From CAYGLF01 sp964350945 (GTDB lineage: Bacteria > Chlamydiota > Chlamydiia > Chlamydiales > JAAZZY01): DNA of 64,000 nucleotides. Position 1 is the first letter of the stretch. Every line of letters begins with the position of its first letter. The notes under the pieces were generated by a model. It was not told the origin of the DNA. It was given only the letters and a program-made list of their open reading frames with translations, and ran no database searches. The translations under genes and the position numbers were made by a program. Location of the stretch: assembly GCA_964350945.1 (NCBI GenBank), contig CAYGLF010000005.1, positions 1-64,000 on the forward strand, in the 5' to 3' direction. This document shows positions 17,710 to 26,090 of the stretch, in pieces.

Positions 17710-19122
17710 TTACTGGTGATTCAAATGACGTTCCTTCTCTAGGGCCTTTTGTAAAAGAGGTGCCACATCAGGCTGAAACATCAAAGCAATTGCTAGTGGC
17801 TTGTATCCATTATCTAAAGCCGCATTTAGATCTGCCCCTGCATCGATTAAAGTTTGAATCACAATTGGCTGCTTCATAATAGCGAGAGTTAAAGGAGTAT
17901 GTCCACGCCTCCCTCGAATATTCACATGGGCCCCTGCATTGATTAATGATTGAACCGCGCTCGGCTGTTTTAAGATAGCAAGAGCTAAAGGAGTGTGGCC
18001 ATCATCCATGACAAAGTTGACGCGGGCCCCTGCATCGATGAGAGCCGGAACCACACGAGGTTGTAGCATGATGGCAAATGTAAGAGGCGTGTGACCTCCA
18101 CCCATGTCAGCATCAACATTAGCTCCCGCTTTCAATAAAGCTGGAACAAAGCTGGGATACTGCCTAATGGCAAGTGTAAGAGGGCTATATCCATCATTCA
18201 TGACTGCATTGGCATCCACCCCAGCATCAAGCAGGTGCTGAACAAAACCTGGTTGATGTGGCATAGAAAATCTTAACGGTTCCGATTCATAAGACTGGGT
18301 AATTCCAAAAGCTAAATTCATTTTGTGATAACTTTTCAAACAATCTTTGGCAAATTCAAGACTCTGCACGCTTTTGAAATAAAGATCTCCCCCTTTATAG
18401 AGGTTAAATGCATGACAACTCGCACTAAAAAGAGGCTTACCCTTTTTAATGTTGGATAAAATACCTTTGACATCTAAAAAACCAGAAACCAATCCTTGAG
18501 ATGCAACTACTGTGCGCTCTGAAATGCGGCTTAGATAAGCCGCAAAACTCGTTGAAAACGGAGGCTGCCCCGCATCACAGGAGTTCAGAATAATCGTCGC
18601 ATTTTTATAAAGGTGCTTGAAAACTTTAGATGGCTTTGAAAGTCCTCCTATCTCCCATAGTTTTGGAGAGTCAGTAGGATCGAAATGACTCAATGCTAAT
18701 TCGTTTCTATTTCCATGAGCATAAATTGATAACAGATCTATCTTTTCACCTTTAGGGAGCTTTTTGAAAGCATTTCTAATTATCTTTGGAAAATCTTTAA
18801 CATCATTTAGGTGCGCTGCTTGTACTTCATATCCATCACGCTTCAAAAGCTCTGCCTGTAAACCAATTTTATCTCGTGTACCCGCTCCAGTTGGATCCAT
18901 ACTAGGATTAGCAACCAAAAAAAAAGCCCGTTTAATTTTTTCAATAAGAAAAGGCTGCTCAAATTTTACACCGCATGTTTTTTTTAAACCCAGCGAGAGA
19001 TAACGCTGAAAATCATTAAATACAGAGCTTGGATCATAAAACATTGGGTTGGGACACAACTTGAGTGCGTCGAAAGAAGGCAACAAGGCTGAAAGTGCTG
19101 AATTTGAAGTTTCTGTTTGCAT
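17710..19122 (-). CDS. Caspase/CHAT-like cysteine protease domain fused to ankyrin repeats
   Basis: About 470 residues in two parts. Residues 68-250 contain the two hallmarks of clan CD peptidases, each after a hydrophobic strand: IDLLSIYAHGN (H136) and ATIILNSCDAG (C182), followed by a helix and strand (FAAYLSRISERTVVASQG) as in CHAT and caspase domains. From residue 311 five ankyrin units repeat with an exact 32-residue period, each with a GxxPLxxA start and a QP or QYP turn. There is no signal peptide, so type III delivery to the host is plausible. ATG 19122 has AAGG 11 nt upstream; a TTG at 19131 would add three residues. Cleavage activity is inferred from the dyad, not shown. Confidence 0.7.
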   Translation of the reverse strand: MQTETSNSALSALLPSFDALKLCPNPMFYDPSSVFNDFQRYLSLGLKKTCGVKFEQPFLIEKIKRAFFLVANPSMDPTGAGTRDKIGLQAELLKRDGYEVQAAHLNDVKDFPKIIRNAFKKLPKGEKIDLLSIYAHGNRNELALSHFDPTDSPKLWEIGGLSKPSKVFKHLYKNATIILNSCDAGQPPFSTSFAAYLSRISERTVVASQGLVSGFLDVKGILSNIKKGKPLFSASCHAFNLYKGGDLYFKSVQSLEFAKDCLKSYHKMNLAFGITQSYESEPLRFSMPHQPGFVQHLLDAGVDANAVMNDGYSPLTLAIRQYPSFVPALLKAGANVDADMGGGHTPLTFAIMLQPRVVPALIDAGARVNFVMDDGHTPLALAILKQPSAVQSLINAGAHVNIRGRRGHTPLTLAIMKQPIVIQTLIDAGADLNAALDNGYKPLAIALMFQPDVAPLLQKALEKERHLNHQ

Positions 19123-19223
19123 ACAAGACAAACCTTAGGTGGGTATAAATTAAAAAAATAATGGCAAAGGATGATATAAAAATATTAAGATTACGTCAAA
19201 ATTAAAGAAAAAAGGTAAAAGAC

Positions 19224-19922
19224 ATGAAAATAAATCCTCCTCTTCCTTCTTTTCTACTTCCATCTGAATTATCGGCTCAAGATTTTAAAGTCCCTCATGA
19301 GAGGGTCAACAAAGGAAAATTTAAAGCAACCTCTTGCTACCCTCTTCCACCAATGATTGTGAACCGTATTGTGGGCAAGTCATGGAATAGTGATTGCCCA
19401 GTCTTACTAAAAGATCTGGCATATATCCAAGTGTCTCACTGGAATATGAATGGGCAGGCAGTTACTGGAGAGCTGATCTATCATAAAACGCTCATCCAAG
19501 AGATTGTGGATATTTTTAAGGAGCTCTTTGACAATCAATTTCCCATTGAAAAAATGAGATTAATTGAACGGTATGACGCTGATGATGAACTTTCGATGGC
19601 GGCCAACAACTCTTATGCTTTTTGCTCTCGTTCCATTACAGGAAAGCCAGGCACTTATTCTAAACATAGCTACGGCTGTACCATCGACATCAATCCTCTT
19701 TTTAATCCTTATGTGAAAGGTGATATTTTATTACCCAAAAGCGCAGAACCTTTTTTAGATCGTAGCCTGCCACAGCCCGGACTTATTGTTGAAAATGATG
19801 TCTGCTACCAGGCTTTTGCCAAAAGAGGGTATACTTGGGGAGGAAATTGGGATAAACCCTACCAGGATTATCATCATTTTGAAAAAGACCCCAATTCCGT
19901 TAATCTCATGAGCTCTAACTAA
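19224..19922 (+). CDS. M15-family peptidoglycan peptidase (no signal peptide)
   Basis: A zinc metallopeptidase of the M15C type (L-alanyl-D-glutamate or D-Ala-D-Ala endopeptidase/endolysin group). The ligands appear as H148 and D155 in SKHSYGCTIDIN and the C-terminal DYHHFE (H217/H218). Length 232. No signal peptide or membrane helix is visible, so it must be released by another route, act in the cytosol on recycled peptides, or be secreted by type III. AAAGG 8 nt before ATG 19224 supports the start. It is divergent from the protease-ankyrin gene and overlaps the dus gene by 8 bp tail to tail. Confidence 0.8.
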   Translation: MKINPPLPSFLLPSELSAQDFKVPHERVNKGKFKATSCYPLPPMIVNRIVGKSWNSDCPVLLKDLAYIQVSHWNMNGQAVTGELIYHKTLIQEIVDIFKELFDNQFPIEKMRLIERYDADDELSMAANNSYAFCSRSITGKPGTYSKHSYGCTIDINPLFNPYVKGDILLPKSAEPFLDRSLPQPGLIVENDVCYQAFAKRGYTWGGNWDKPYQDYHHFEKDPNSVNLMSSN

Positions 19923-20892
19923 AAGCTACGGTCTTTAAAATAGACTTGGCAAACTGCAAAAATTCATTAGGATCCACTAACTTGGACCTAAGAATAGATG
20001 GCCGGTGCTCCATAAGTTGCTCGCTTCCTTTGAAGAAAAAACCTAAAAGCTGCTTGAGCTTATTGATTCGCGGTTTATCTCTGATATTTTCAGGAAAACT
20101 TGCCATATACACTCTAAAATAACGCTCTAAATCCTCCCATTGACTCACAAAAGAGACCCCAGAAAACTGCGCTCTAATCTGATGGAAAATAAAGGGGTTG
20201 ATAATGCAACCACGACCAATCATCAGAGCATCACAATGAGTCTGTTTGAGCATCGATAAGGCATCCTGGACTGTTAAAATGTCTCCGTTACCAACCACAG
20301 GAACTTTTAATAACTCTTTGGCTTCTGCAATCAGTTCCCACCGCGCTTGAGCCGAATAACCTTCTTTTTTAGTCCTCGGATGAATTGCAATAAAAAAAGC
20401 TCCCGCATCTTGAGCTGCTAAAAGATTTTCTCTATACAAAGAAGTATCTTCAAACCCCGAACGCATTTTTACAGTGACCGGAACATTGACCGCTCTACAA
20501 ACAGCTTGCGTTACATCAAATATAAATTTAGGGTCTTTAAGTAGACTTGATCCAGCCCCTCTTCCATTGACTGTATTAGATGGACAACCACAATTAATAT
20601 CTATGCGAGGAGCGCCTCTCCTCTCTATTTCCCTTGCCATTTCAGCCATCAAAGAAGGGTCTCCTCCCATAATCTGTGCAGCCAACGGAAATGGAGCCAA
20701 TTCATCTGCAACATAGACAGAAGCAAGACTTTTTACGTGAGCATTCGAAGGAACTCTCAAAAAGTCTCTAACCGCTTCATCAAATCCTCCGATAGACGCC
20801 ATTGCTTTTCTAAAAGCGCGATCACCCACCCCCTCCATAGGGGCCAAAAAAAGATACGGACATCCATAAGGGTCTTTTGGCAAAAGAGTCAT
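19915..20892 (-). CDS. tRNA-dihydrouridine synthase
   Basis: FMN- and NADPH-dependent enzyme reducing uridine to dihydrouridine in tRNA. LAPMEGVGDRAFR opens the TIM barrel; INCGCPSNTVNGRGAG carries the catalytic cysteine C103; VKMRSGFED, HPRTKKEGYS and IGRGCIINPFIF are Dus motifs. The NTVNGRGAG form resembles DusC more than DusA or DusB, so U16 is a possible target, but the subfamily is not certain. 325 residues is normal. Confidence 0.88.
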   Translation of the reverse strand: MTLLPKDPYGCPYLFLAPMEGVGDRAFRKAMASIGGFDEAVRDFLRVPSNAHVKSLASVYVADELAPFPLAAQIMGGDPSLMAEMAREIERRGAPRIDINCGCPSNTVNGRGAGSSLLKDPKFIFDVTQAVCRAVNVPVTVKMRSGFEDTSLYRENLLAAQDAGAFFIAIHPRTKKEGYSAQARWELIAEAKELLKVPVVGNGDILTVQDALSMLKQTHCDALMIGRGCIINPFIFHQIRAQFSGVSFVSQWEDLERYFRVYMASFPENIRDKPRINKLKQLLGFFFKGSEQLMEHRPSILRSKLVDPNEFLQFAKSILKTVAFS

Positions 20893-21138
20893 TTAACTTT
20901 TAATCTATTTTACTTTAAACACTTAGAACATATCAAAACAATTAATATAAAACAAGCTTGCTCATACTATCGGCCAGCGAGATCTCCTTGCTATAAGAGC
21001 GCTGTTCTCCGCTACTGGGTATATTGAATAATAAAAAGTAAACAGCTCCAGCTGCATCTTTTTTAAAATATAGGAGGAAGATATTGACTTACTCAAAGTA
21101 TTTGGTTGATAATTTGTTTCTTACAGGAAGGTTAGCTC
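20893..21138. other. Intergenic region with possible leader peptide frame
   Basis: Mostly featureless AT-rich DNA between the divergent dus and 65-residue genes. An excellent Shine-Dalgarno AGGAGG at 21072-21077 stands 6 nt before a TTG at 21084 that opens a 23-codon frame ending at 21155, overlapping the start of the next gene in another frame. It could be a translational leader or chance. Confidence 0.25.
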
Positions 21139-21336
21139 ATGAAAAGTTTATTTAAATTCATTTTTGAAATAACACGTGACTGGTTGTTATATAAACATCG
21201 TGGATTTGCTCAACCCGACCATCCTGACCAAGAAAATCACCCCTTAATTAACAACGCAAATGATGCCCAGGCTCAAAGGATCATTGATGAGGCCCTGCCC
21301 CAAAATCATGATAATAAAACAGCTCGCAAGCCTTAG
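21139..21336 (+). CDS. Small hypothetical protein
   Basis: Sixty-five residues, MKSLFKFIFEITRDWLLYKH then a His/Asn/Asp-rich polar tail with NDAQAQRIIDEALPQNHD. No family recognised. AAGG about 9 nt upstream of ATG 21139 supports translation. The N-terminal amphipathic stretch could touch a membrane. It ends 8 bp before the convergent tetR gene. Confidence 0.4.
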   Translation: MKSLFKFIFEITRDWLLYKHRGFAQPDHPDQENHPLINNANDAQAQRIIDEALPQNHDNKTARKP

Positions 21337-21344
21337 CTGCTTTG

Positions 21345-21950
21345 TCAAGCTTGCATATGATCGATAAGAAAGTGAAAGGATCCAGCTGGAGCCTGTAACA
21401 TTTTTTCAATTAGGGTTGGAAAAGCTTGTATGCGTCGCTTCAGATCTTGTTCCGTCCAAGGATAGATTCCCACATCTGTAAGAAACTGAACTGCTGTTAG
21501 CAGAAATTCAGCACATTCAAGAGAGGCTTGCGTCTTAAATATCCCCTCTCCACACCCCTGCTCAATCACTTGTGCATAAAGCACAGCTTGTTTCACCAAA
21601 GTAGCGGCTAAAAGTCGACTATGCAAAGCACTGTTAGCAGGCTTATGCAACTGCTCTGTAAGCTTATTATTTTCTTCAGATAGATCTCCAGCGCTTACAA
21701 GAAGCTTCATCTTTTCTAGAGCATTTTCTGAGGAGTTTTTAACTAGCAGTTCCATGTGACTAATATTTTTTTCTACAATATCTTCAATCACAGCTTCAAA
21801 CAAGGCTTCTTTGGATTTAAAATAATGATAAATAGTGCCTTTCGCAATATTTAAGGCATCCATGATGTCTACCATGGTTGTTTTCTCATAATCTTTGATA
21901 AGAAACAGGCTTCGGGCAACCTGAATGATTTCATCTCTTCTATGGGTCAT
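21345..21950 (-). CDS. TetR-family transcriptional repressor
   Basis: N-terminal helix-turn-helix domain: RRDEIIQVARSLFLIKDYEKT then IMDALNIAKGTIYHYFKSKEALFEAV, the classic TetR signature. The remaining 140 residues are the ligand-binding helices. ATG 21950 is chosen: AAGG lies 8 nt upstream, and the promoter in the adjacent palindrome starts transcription near 21966, which removes the upstream ATGs at 21974 and 22016. It surely binds the palindrome at 21971-22013 and controls itself and the divergent monooxygenase. Confidence 0.88.
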   Translation of the reverse strand: MTHRRDEIIQVARSLFLIKDYEKTTMVDIMDALNIAKGTIYHYFKSKEALFEAVIEDIVEKNISHMELLVKNSSENALEKMKLLVSAGDLSEENNKLTEQLHKPANSALHSRLLAATLVKQAVLYAQVIEQGCGEGIFKTQASLECAEFLLTAVQFLTDVGIYPWTEQDLKRRIQAFPTLIEKMLQAPAGSFHFLIDHMQA

Positions 21951-21970
21951 ATATTCAACCTTGTTGTTGC

Positions 21971-22013
21971 CCATTATATTACTTGACCGACGGTCGGTCA
22001 AGTAATATAATGG
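21971..22013. promoter_or_regulatory. Perfect 43-bp palindrome: TetR operator with two mirror-image promoters
   Basis: The DNA is self-complementary over 21 bp on each side of the centre at 21992. Its core GACCGACGGTCGGTC resembles known TetR/AcrR-type operators. On the plus strand TTGACC (21983-21988) and TATAAT (22006-22011) are 17 bp apart; by symmetry the minus strand has TTGACC (22001-21996) and TATAAT (21978-21973). Both promoters are thus written in the operator, so one bound repressor would shut both. Confidence 0.9.
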
Positions 22014-22037
22014 CACAAATAAATAGGAGGCTTTGGC

Positions 22038-23282
22038 ATGTTTTTAAGGATAGTATTAATATTTATTTTAATTCCAGCCACTTACTTAGCCCCCTCTGAG
22101 AAAAAGTATAAGCCATTCAATAAGGAGTACACAATGAAAGATACACGAATTCTTATTTCAGGAGCGGGAATTGGAGGTTTTACACTCGCCTACTGGCTAA
22201 AACAACGAGGATTTTCGCCAACCATTATCGAAAAACATCCATGTGTAAGAGGAGGTGGATATAAAGTCGACGTACGAGGGACTGCTTTGGAAGTTGCAAA
22301 AAGAATGGGGATCTATCAAGATCTCATAGGCGCCAATGTAAATCTTTTACATTCCAAGTTTGTCTTTTCTGATCACAAGGTCTTTGAATTTAAAGGTGAC
22401 CTTTTAGGTCACACATCACAAGGAGATATAGAGGTCAATCGATGGGACCTTGCTCAAATCTTATCTAAGGCCACAGGAAAAGTTGAGATTATTTACAATG
22501 ATTCCATTAGTAAAATAGATGATAAAATGGTTTATTTTGAGAAGGCAGATCCCCGAGAGTTTGACATTGTAGTTGGAGCTGATGGACAATACTCAAACGT
22601 CTGAAGACTTACTTTTGGCAAAGATTCACAGTGCCTTATTCAATCCGGCATTCAAATTTGTGTTTTTCCAATCCCAAATATTTTTGAACTGAACCGCTCT
22701 GAAATAGTCTACTTTGATAAGGGGAAATTAGCTACAGCTTATGCGGTTGGAAATCATTCTTATGCGTGTCTTGCATTTAAAGCTGAGGAACAAACGTCTT
22801 CATTTGAAAACTCAAAAAAAGTGTTTGAAAATAATCTTCAAGATTTAGGTTGGAAAATCCCTCTTCTTATCTCTTTAATGAAAGAAAGTAACGATCTTTA
22901 TTTTAGCTCCATTGATCAAGTTCAGATACCCTGCTGGTCTAAAGAAAGGGTTGCCCTTATTGGCGATGCGGCTCATTCGGTTCAATCCATGGGCACAAGT
23001 CTTGCGATGGTTGGAGCCTATGTGTTGGCACGAGAAATTGATGAATCGGATGGCGATTACAAACTAGCTTTTAATAGGTATGAAAAAGTGATGAGAAAAC
23101 CGGCTGAAGAAGCTCAAAAACTTGCCAGAAGCAACCAACAAGCTTTCACACAATCTTCATTACGCATGAAAATTCAGCTCTGTTTAATGAAAATTTTACC
23201 TAAAAAATTTCTTCAATTTATGACAGATAGAGGAAGAAAAGAAATGCGAAAGGTCTCCCATATCTGCTTCTTAGAAGCTTAA
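22038..23282 (+). pseudogene. FAD-dependent monooxygenase interrupted by one in-frame TGA
   Basis: One reading frame from 22038 to 23282 is broken only by TGA at 22602-22604. The product is a PHBH/TetX-like flavin monooxygenase: ILISGAGIGGFTLAYWL (FAD GxGxxG), IVVGADGQYSNV (DG motif) just before the stop, and RVALIGDAAHSVQSMGTSLA (GD motif) after it. Relatives normally have arginine after the DG motif, so a CGA to TGA change explains the stop. ATG 22038 has AGGAGG 7 nt upstream and would add a 32-residue hydrophobic leader; ATG 22134 with AAGGAG is the usual family start. It is divergent from and controlled by the TetR gene. A sequencing error or readthrough cannot be excluded. Confidence 0.85.
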
Positions 23283-23368
23283 TCTGCAGAAAAATTAGAG
23301 CTTCTTTTTCTATCGACATAATGGGAACCTTAGAATAGAAGATACAGATTTCATACTGGAGCAAATAA

Positions 23369-23408
23369 CAGAAAAAGAGCAGAACCAATTGATTCCACTC
23401 TTTTTCTG
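23369..23408. terminator. AT-rich hairpin after the monooxygenase
   Basis: CAGAAAAAGAG (23369-23379) pairs perfectly with CTCTTTTTCTG (23398-23408) around an 18-nt loop. There is no following T run, so termination is only possible. The rest of 23283-23488 shows no gene. Confidence 0.3.
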
Positions 23409-23488
23409 ATTGAGTATGGAAACCAGCTTTCAAACTTTGCATACTAAAAGCGACCCGACTCTTAAAAGGGATGCCTCATACAAAAAAG

Positions 23489-23974
23489 CTAGTTAACTCT
23501 CACCAGCTGAGATTGTACGTGCTGAGGTAAGCTTCCTAAAGTAGAGATCTTAACCCCTTCCATCTCTTGATTGTTTTCTATAGGTTTCAAGTTCGTATGG
23601 AGATCCTTTAAAGTCCACATAGCCCCTGTAATAGGGTCGACTACCAAGTACCCTACAAGTCCACCAAAAACAAAGTTGCCTGCTACATACCAACCATCAA
23701 CCCCCCTTTTGATTTCTGCACTGTGGGTCTCATAGCCAGCTTGCCTAAAAGTCACTGTATACTGGGCACCTCTAAAGTATCCATCACCTGACTTCAAAAC
23801 GACAGTTGTCGGAGTCACACCGCTATATATCGCTGCACCATTACGGTCCACAATACTGATCTCAGCTCCCGTTGGATTACTGCTAATAGATACCGGATAC
23901 TCTGATTTACCCACAATAGAAGCACAGCTTGTAGCCAGTAAAAGTAAAGCACACATCATTAAATTTTTTTTCAT
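23489..23974 (-). CDS. PEGA-domain lipoprotein
   Basis: Signal peptide MKKNLMMCALLLLATSC with a lipobox (LATSC), then a PEGA-like beta domain (YPVSISSNPTGAEISIVDRNG, GVTPTTVVLKSGDGYFRGA) and a glycine-rich stretch GNFVFGGLVGYLVVDPITGAMW. It is probably anchored in the outer membrane with a structural or carbohydrate-related role. AGGAG 9 nt upstream favours ATG 23974 over the TTG at 23980. Unlinked to its neighbours. Confidence 0.7.
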   Translation of the reverse strand: MKKNLMMCALLLLATSCASIVGKSEYPVSISSNPTGAEISIVDRNGAAIYSGVTPTTVVLKSGDGYFRGAQYTVTFRQAGYETHSAEIKRGVDGWYVAGNFVFGGLVGYLVVDPITGAMWTLKDLHTNLKPIENNQEMEGVKISTLGSLPQHVQSQLVRVN

Positions 23975-24228
23975 TTTCAATTTCTCCTAAAAATCGTAGC
24001 CGTTTGTAAAAAGCGAAGATCTTAGCATAAGGAACTTTATCGATGAACTCTAAAATAAACTTTAAAGCACTTACAACAAGTAAATTAAAAAATTTAAACT
24101 GCCAGATAATACTAAGGATCATGTATTGAGAAATGCGAGTTTCATAGACAGTATGAATCTAGTAGGAGATAATATCCTCCCATACACACGGGACTAAAGA
24201 TATGGTTAAAACAAAAAAAAGAGGGCGG

Positions 24229-25077
24229 CTAGTATCGATAACGGTTCATTTTCTTACCCAATTTATCAAGTAATGTTATAGCTGTTTCACCATTTTCATT
24301 AACGTGGTGAAGATCAATTCCTGGAGTTTCTATAAGCGCTTCTATAATGCTTTGACTGTTCTTACAAGTATTGTATCCGTGATTATCAAAATAGCTATAC
24401 TGAACATTTTTTATAGCAAGTATAATAGCTGTATTGCCATCCTCATCTGCATAGTTAATTGGTTTTGTTCCAAAACCAAAAAATCCCCCCATGTGCATTT
24501 CGGGAATCTCTAAAAGACTTTTCACTGTATTGAAATCATGTCTTTCTACAGCCACCATAAGAGCTGTCTTGCCATATTTGTTAACATGGCTAACATTAGC
24601 ACCTGCCTTTAAGAGAGCTTGTATAATCTGTGGCCCCGAGCGACAGCTAGAAACAGCTTTGATAAGAGGTGTCTCTTTTCTGTCGTTTACATAATTAACG
24701 TCAGCTCCCCCATTTATAAGCTCCTCTACTACGCTTGAATACCCCCTTTCTATAGCTTCATTAAGAGCTTCACTCAGCTGCTCGTCTACCTTTAGAAGTA
24801 CCTTTACCATATTTCTACAACCATGCCTTACCGCATATATAAGAGCTGTACTTTCAATCTGCCAGTCACAGTCACCTTCAGTCCATGTGTAAGGAATTGG
24901 TGTCTTAACATTAGCTCCTGCTTGAATGAGTTCTTCCATTCTTTCTAAAGAACGCTCCTGTACGGCTAAAACAAAGGCGGCATTTAGCTCCGTTTTTTGC
25001 TGTTCCGAATCTTTGGATGTTTCTAGAAGCGCTGTTACATTGTATCCAGCTGAAAAAGTATTCAAAGTCTCTAACAT
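24229..25077 (-). CDS. Ankyrin-repeat protein
   Basis: A 282-residue protein made largely of six or seven ankyrin units, for example VVEELINGGADVNYVNDRKE, QALLKAGANVSHVNKYGKTA and an irregular central unit holding a glycine/phenylalanine insert (MGGFFGFGTKPINYADEDG). The N-terminal 30 residues (MLETLNTFSAGYNVTALLE) are polar with no signal peptide. Ankyrin proteins of intracellular bacteria often act in the host after type III or IV secretion; that is inference. AGGA 7 nt before ATG 25077. Confidence 0.8.
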   Translation of the reverse strand: MLETLNTFSAGYNVTALLETSKDSEQQKTELNAAFVLAVQERSLERMEELIQAGANVKTPIPYTWTEGDCDWQIESTALIYAVRHGCRNMVKVLLKVDEQLSEALNEAIERGYSSVVEELINGGADVNYVNDRKETPLIKAVSSCRSGPQIIQALLKAGANVSHVNKYGKTALMVAVERHDFNTVKSLLEIPEMHMGGFFGFGTKPINYADEDGNTAIILAIKNVQYSYFDNHGYNTCKNSQSIIEALIETPGIDLHHVNENGETAITLLDKLGKKMNRYRY

Positions 25078-25211
25078 GTTTCTATCCTGAATTTTACAAC
25101 TTTGCTCTAAATTCTAGTACAAAAGCTAGTTAATCGCCATGAAAACATTCGTTATAAAGATGCTATAATAAACCTATTGTATGACCCTGCACCTACTGCA
25201 AAAGCTGACGA

Positions 25212-26090
25212 TCAGTTGCCCATCAAACGATAAAGAATTATTCCAGCATCGAAGGCTCCGACACGATCAGCCAAATCGAGCGCTGTCAAACCTTCAGTAT
25301 TTGTCATATGCACATCAGCTCCAGATTCAATAAGGAGCAAAACAGTTTTAACATTATTCTTTCTTGCTGCCTCCATAAGAGCTGTTCCCCCACACCAATC
25401 TGTAGCATTCACATTAGCCCCCGCAACAATAAGGGCATTCACAGCATTAATAGTGGAATCTCTACCAATCTCGGAATATTTACCACCTGCTGCTTTGATA
25501 AGAGCGGTGCTACCTATAACTTCAGCTTCAATATCTGCCCCTGCCGCGATGAGAATTTCAACAATATCAGCATGGTTCTGCTGAGCAGCCGACTGCAAAG
25601 CAGTGTCACAAACAGCACCATATACACGATCGACATCAGCTCCAGCAGAAATAAGAGCTTTAACAATATCAGCATTGCCACGCCTTGCAGCTAAGATTAG
25701 AACAGTTTGATATTTATCTTGGGCATAAAGGTCCTTTGTATCACCAGGTATATCGGCATTCACATTAGCCCCTGCATTGATGAGATCTTCAACAGCCCTA
25801 ACATCGCCTTTTGAGACAGCCTTAATAAGCTCATCGTTGAGACCCTTTAAAACAGATTCACTGCGCACCTCTGTAATAGAAGATGCTTGTAGCAGGCCCG
25901 ACTCCCTATAATCACCAGAGTTTAAGTTCGATCCAGTTCCAAATGAAGGAGAGTCAAGAATCGCTGATACAAACGATTGAATGTCATTAGATCTTTTCTC
26001 TTTAGAAGAAGTATTCAAATCTTGGGAAAGTCGAGCTTGCTCATTGAATATTAAATTACTTGATACGAATGATGAGGTTTGTGATATCAA
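25212..26090 (-). CDS. Ankyrin-repeat protein with Ser/Asn-rich N-terminus
   Basis: 292 residues: a 90-residue Ser/Asn-rich N-terminus (MISQTSSFVSSN) lacking a signal peptide, then about six ankyrin units such as AVEDLINAGANVNADIPGD, IVKALISAGADVDRVYG and VLLLIESGADVHMTNTEGLT. It starts at TTG 26090, with GGAG 6 nt upstream; no ATG is in frame nearby. It lies 134 bp upstream of the other ankyrin gene on the same strand, so they may be co-transcribed. Host-directed function is inferred. Confidence 0.78.
   Translation of the reverse strand: MISQTSSFVSSNLIFNEQARLSQDLNTSSKEKRSNDIQSFVSAILDSPSFGTGSNLNSGDYRESGLLQASSITEVRSESVLKGLNDELIKAVSKGDVRAVEDLINAGANVNADIPGDTKDLYAQDKYQTVLILAARRGNADIVKALISAGADVDRVYGAVCDTALQSAAQQNHADIVEILIAAGADIEAEVIGSTALIKAAGGKYSEIGRDSTINAVNALIVAGANVNATDWCGGTALMEAARKNNVKTVLLLIESGADVHMTNTEGLTALDLADRVGAFDAGIILYRLMGN

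Noticed and set aside
22602..22604. Selenocysteine at the in-frame TGA
   Set aside because: The position is a basic residue in relatives, no SECIS-like hairpin is evident just after it, and no selenium genes are present.
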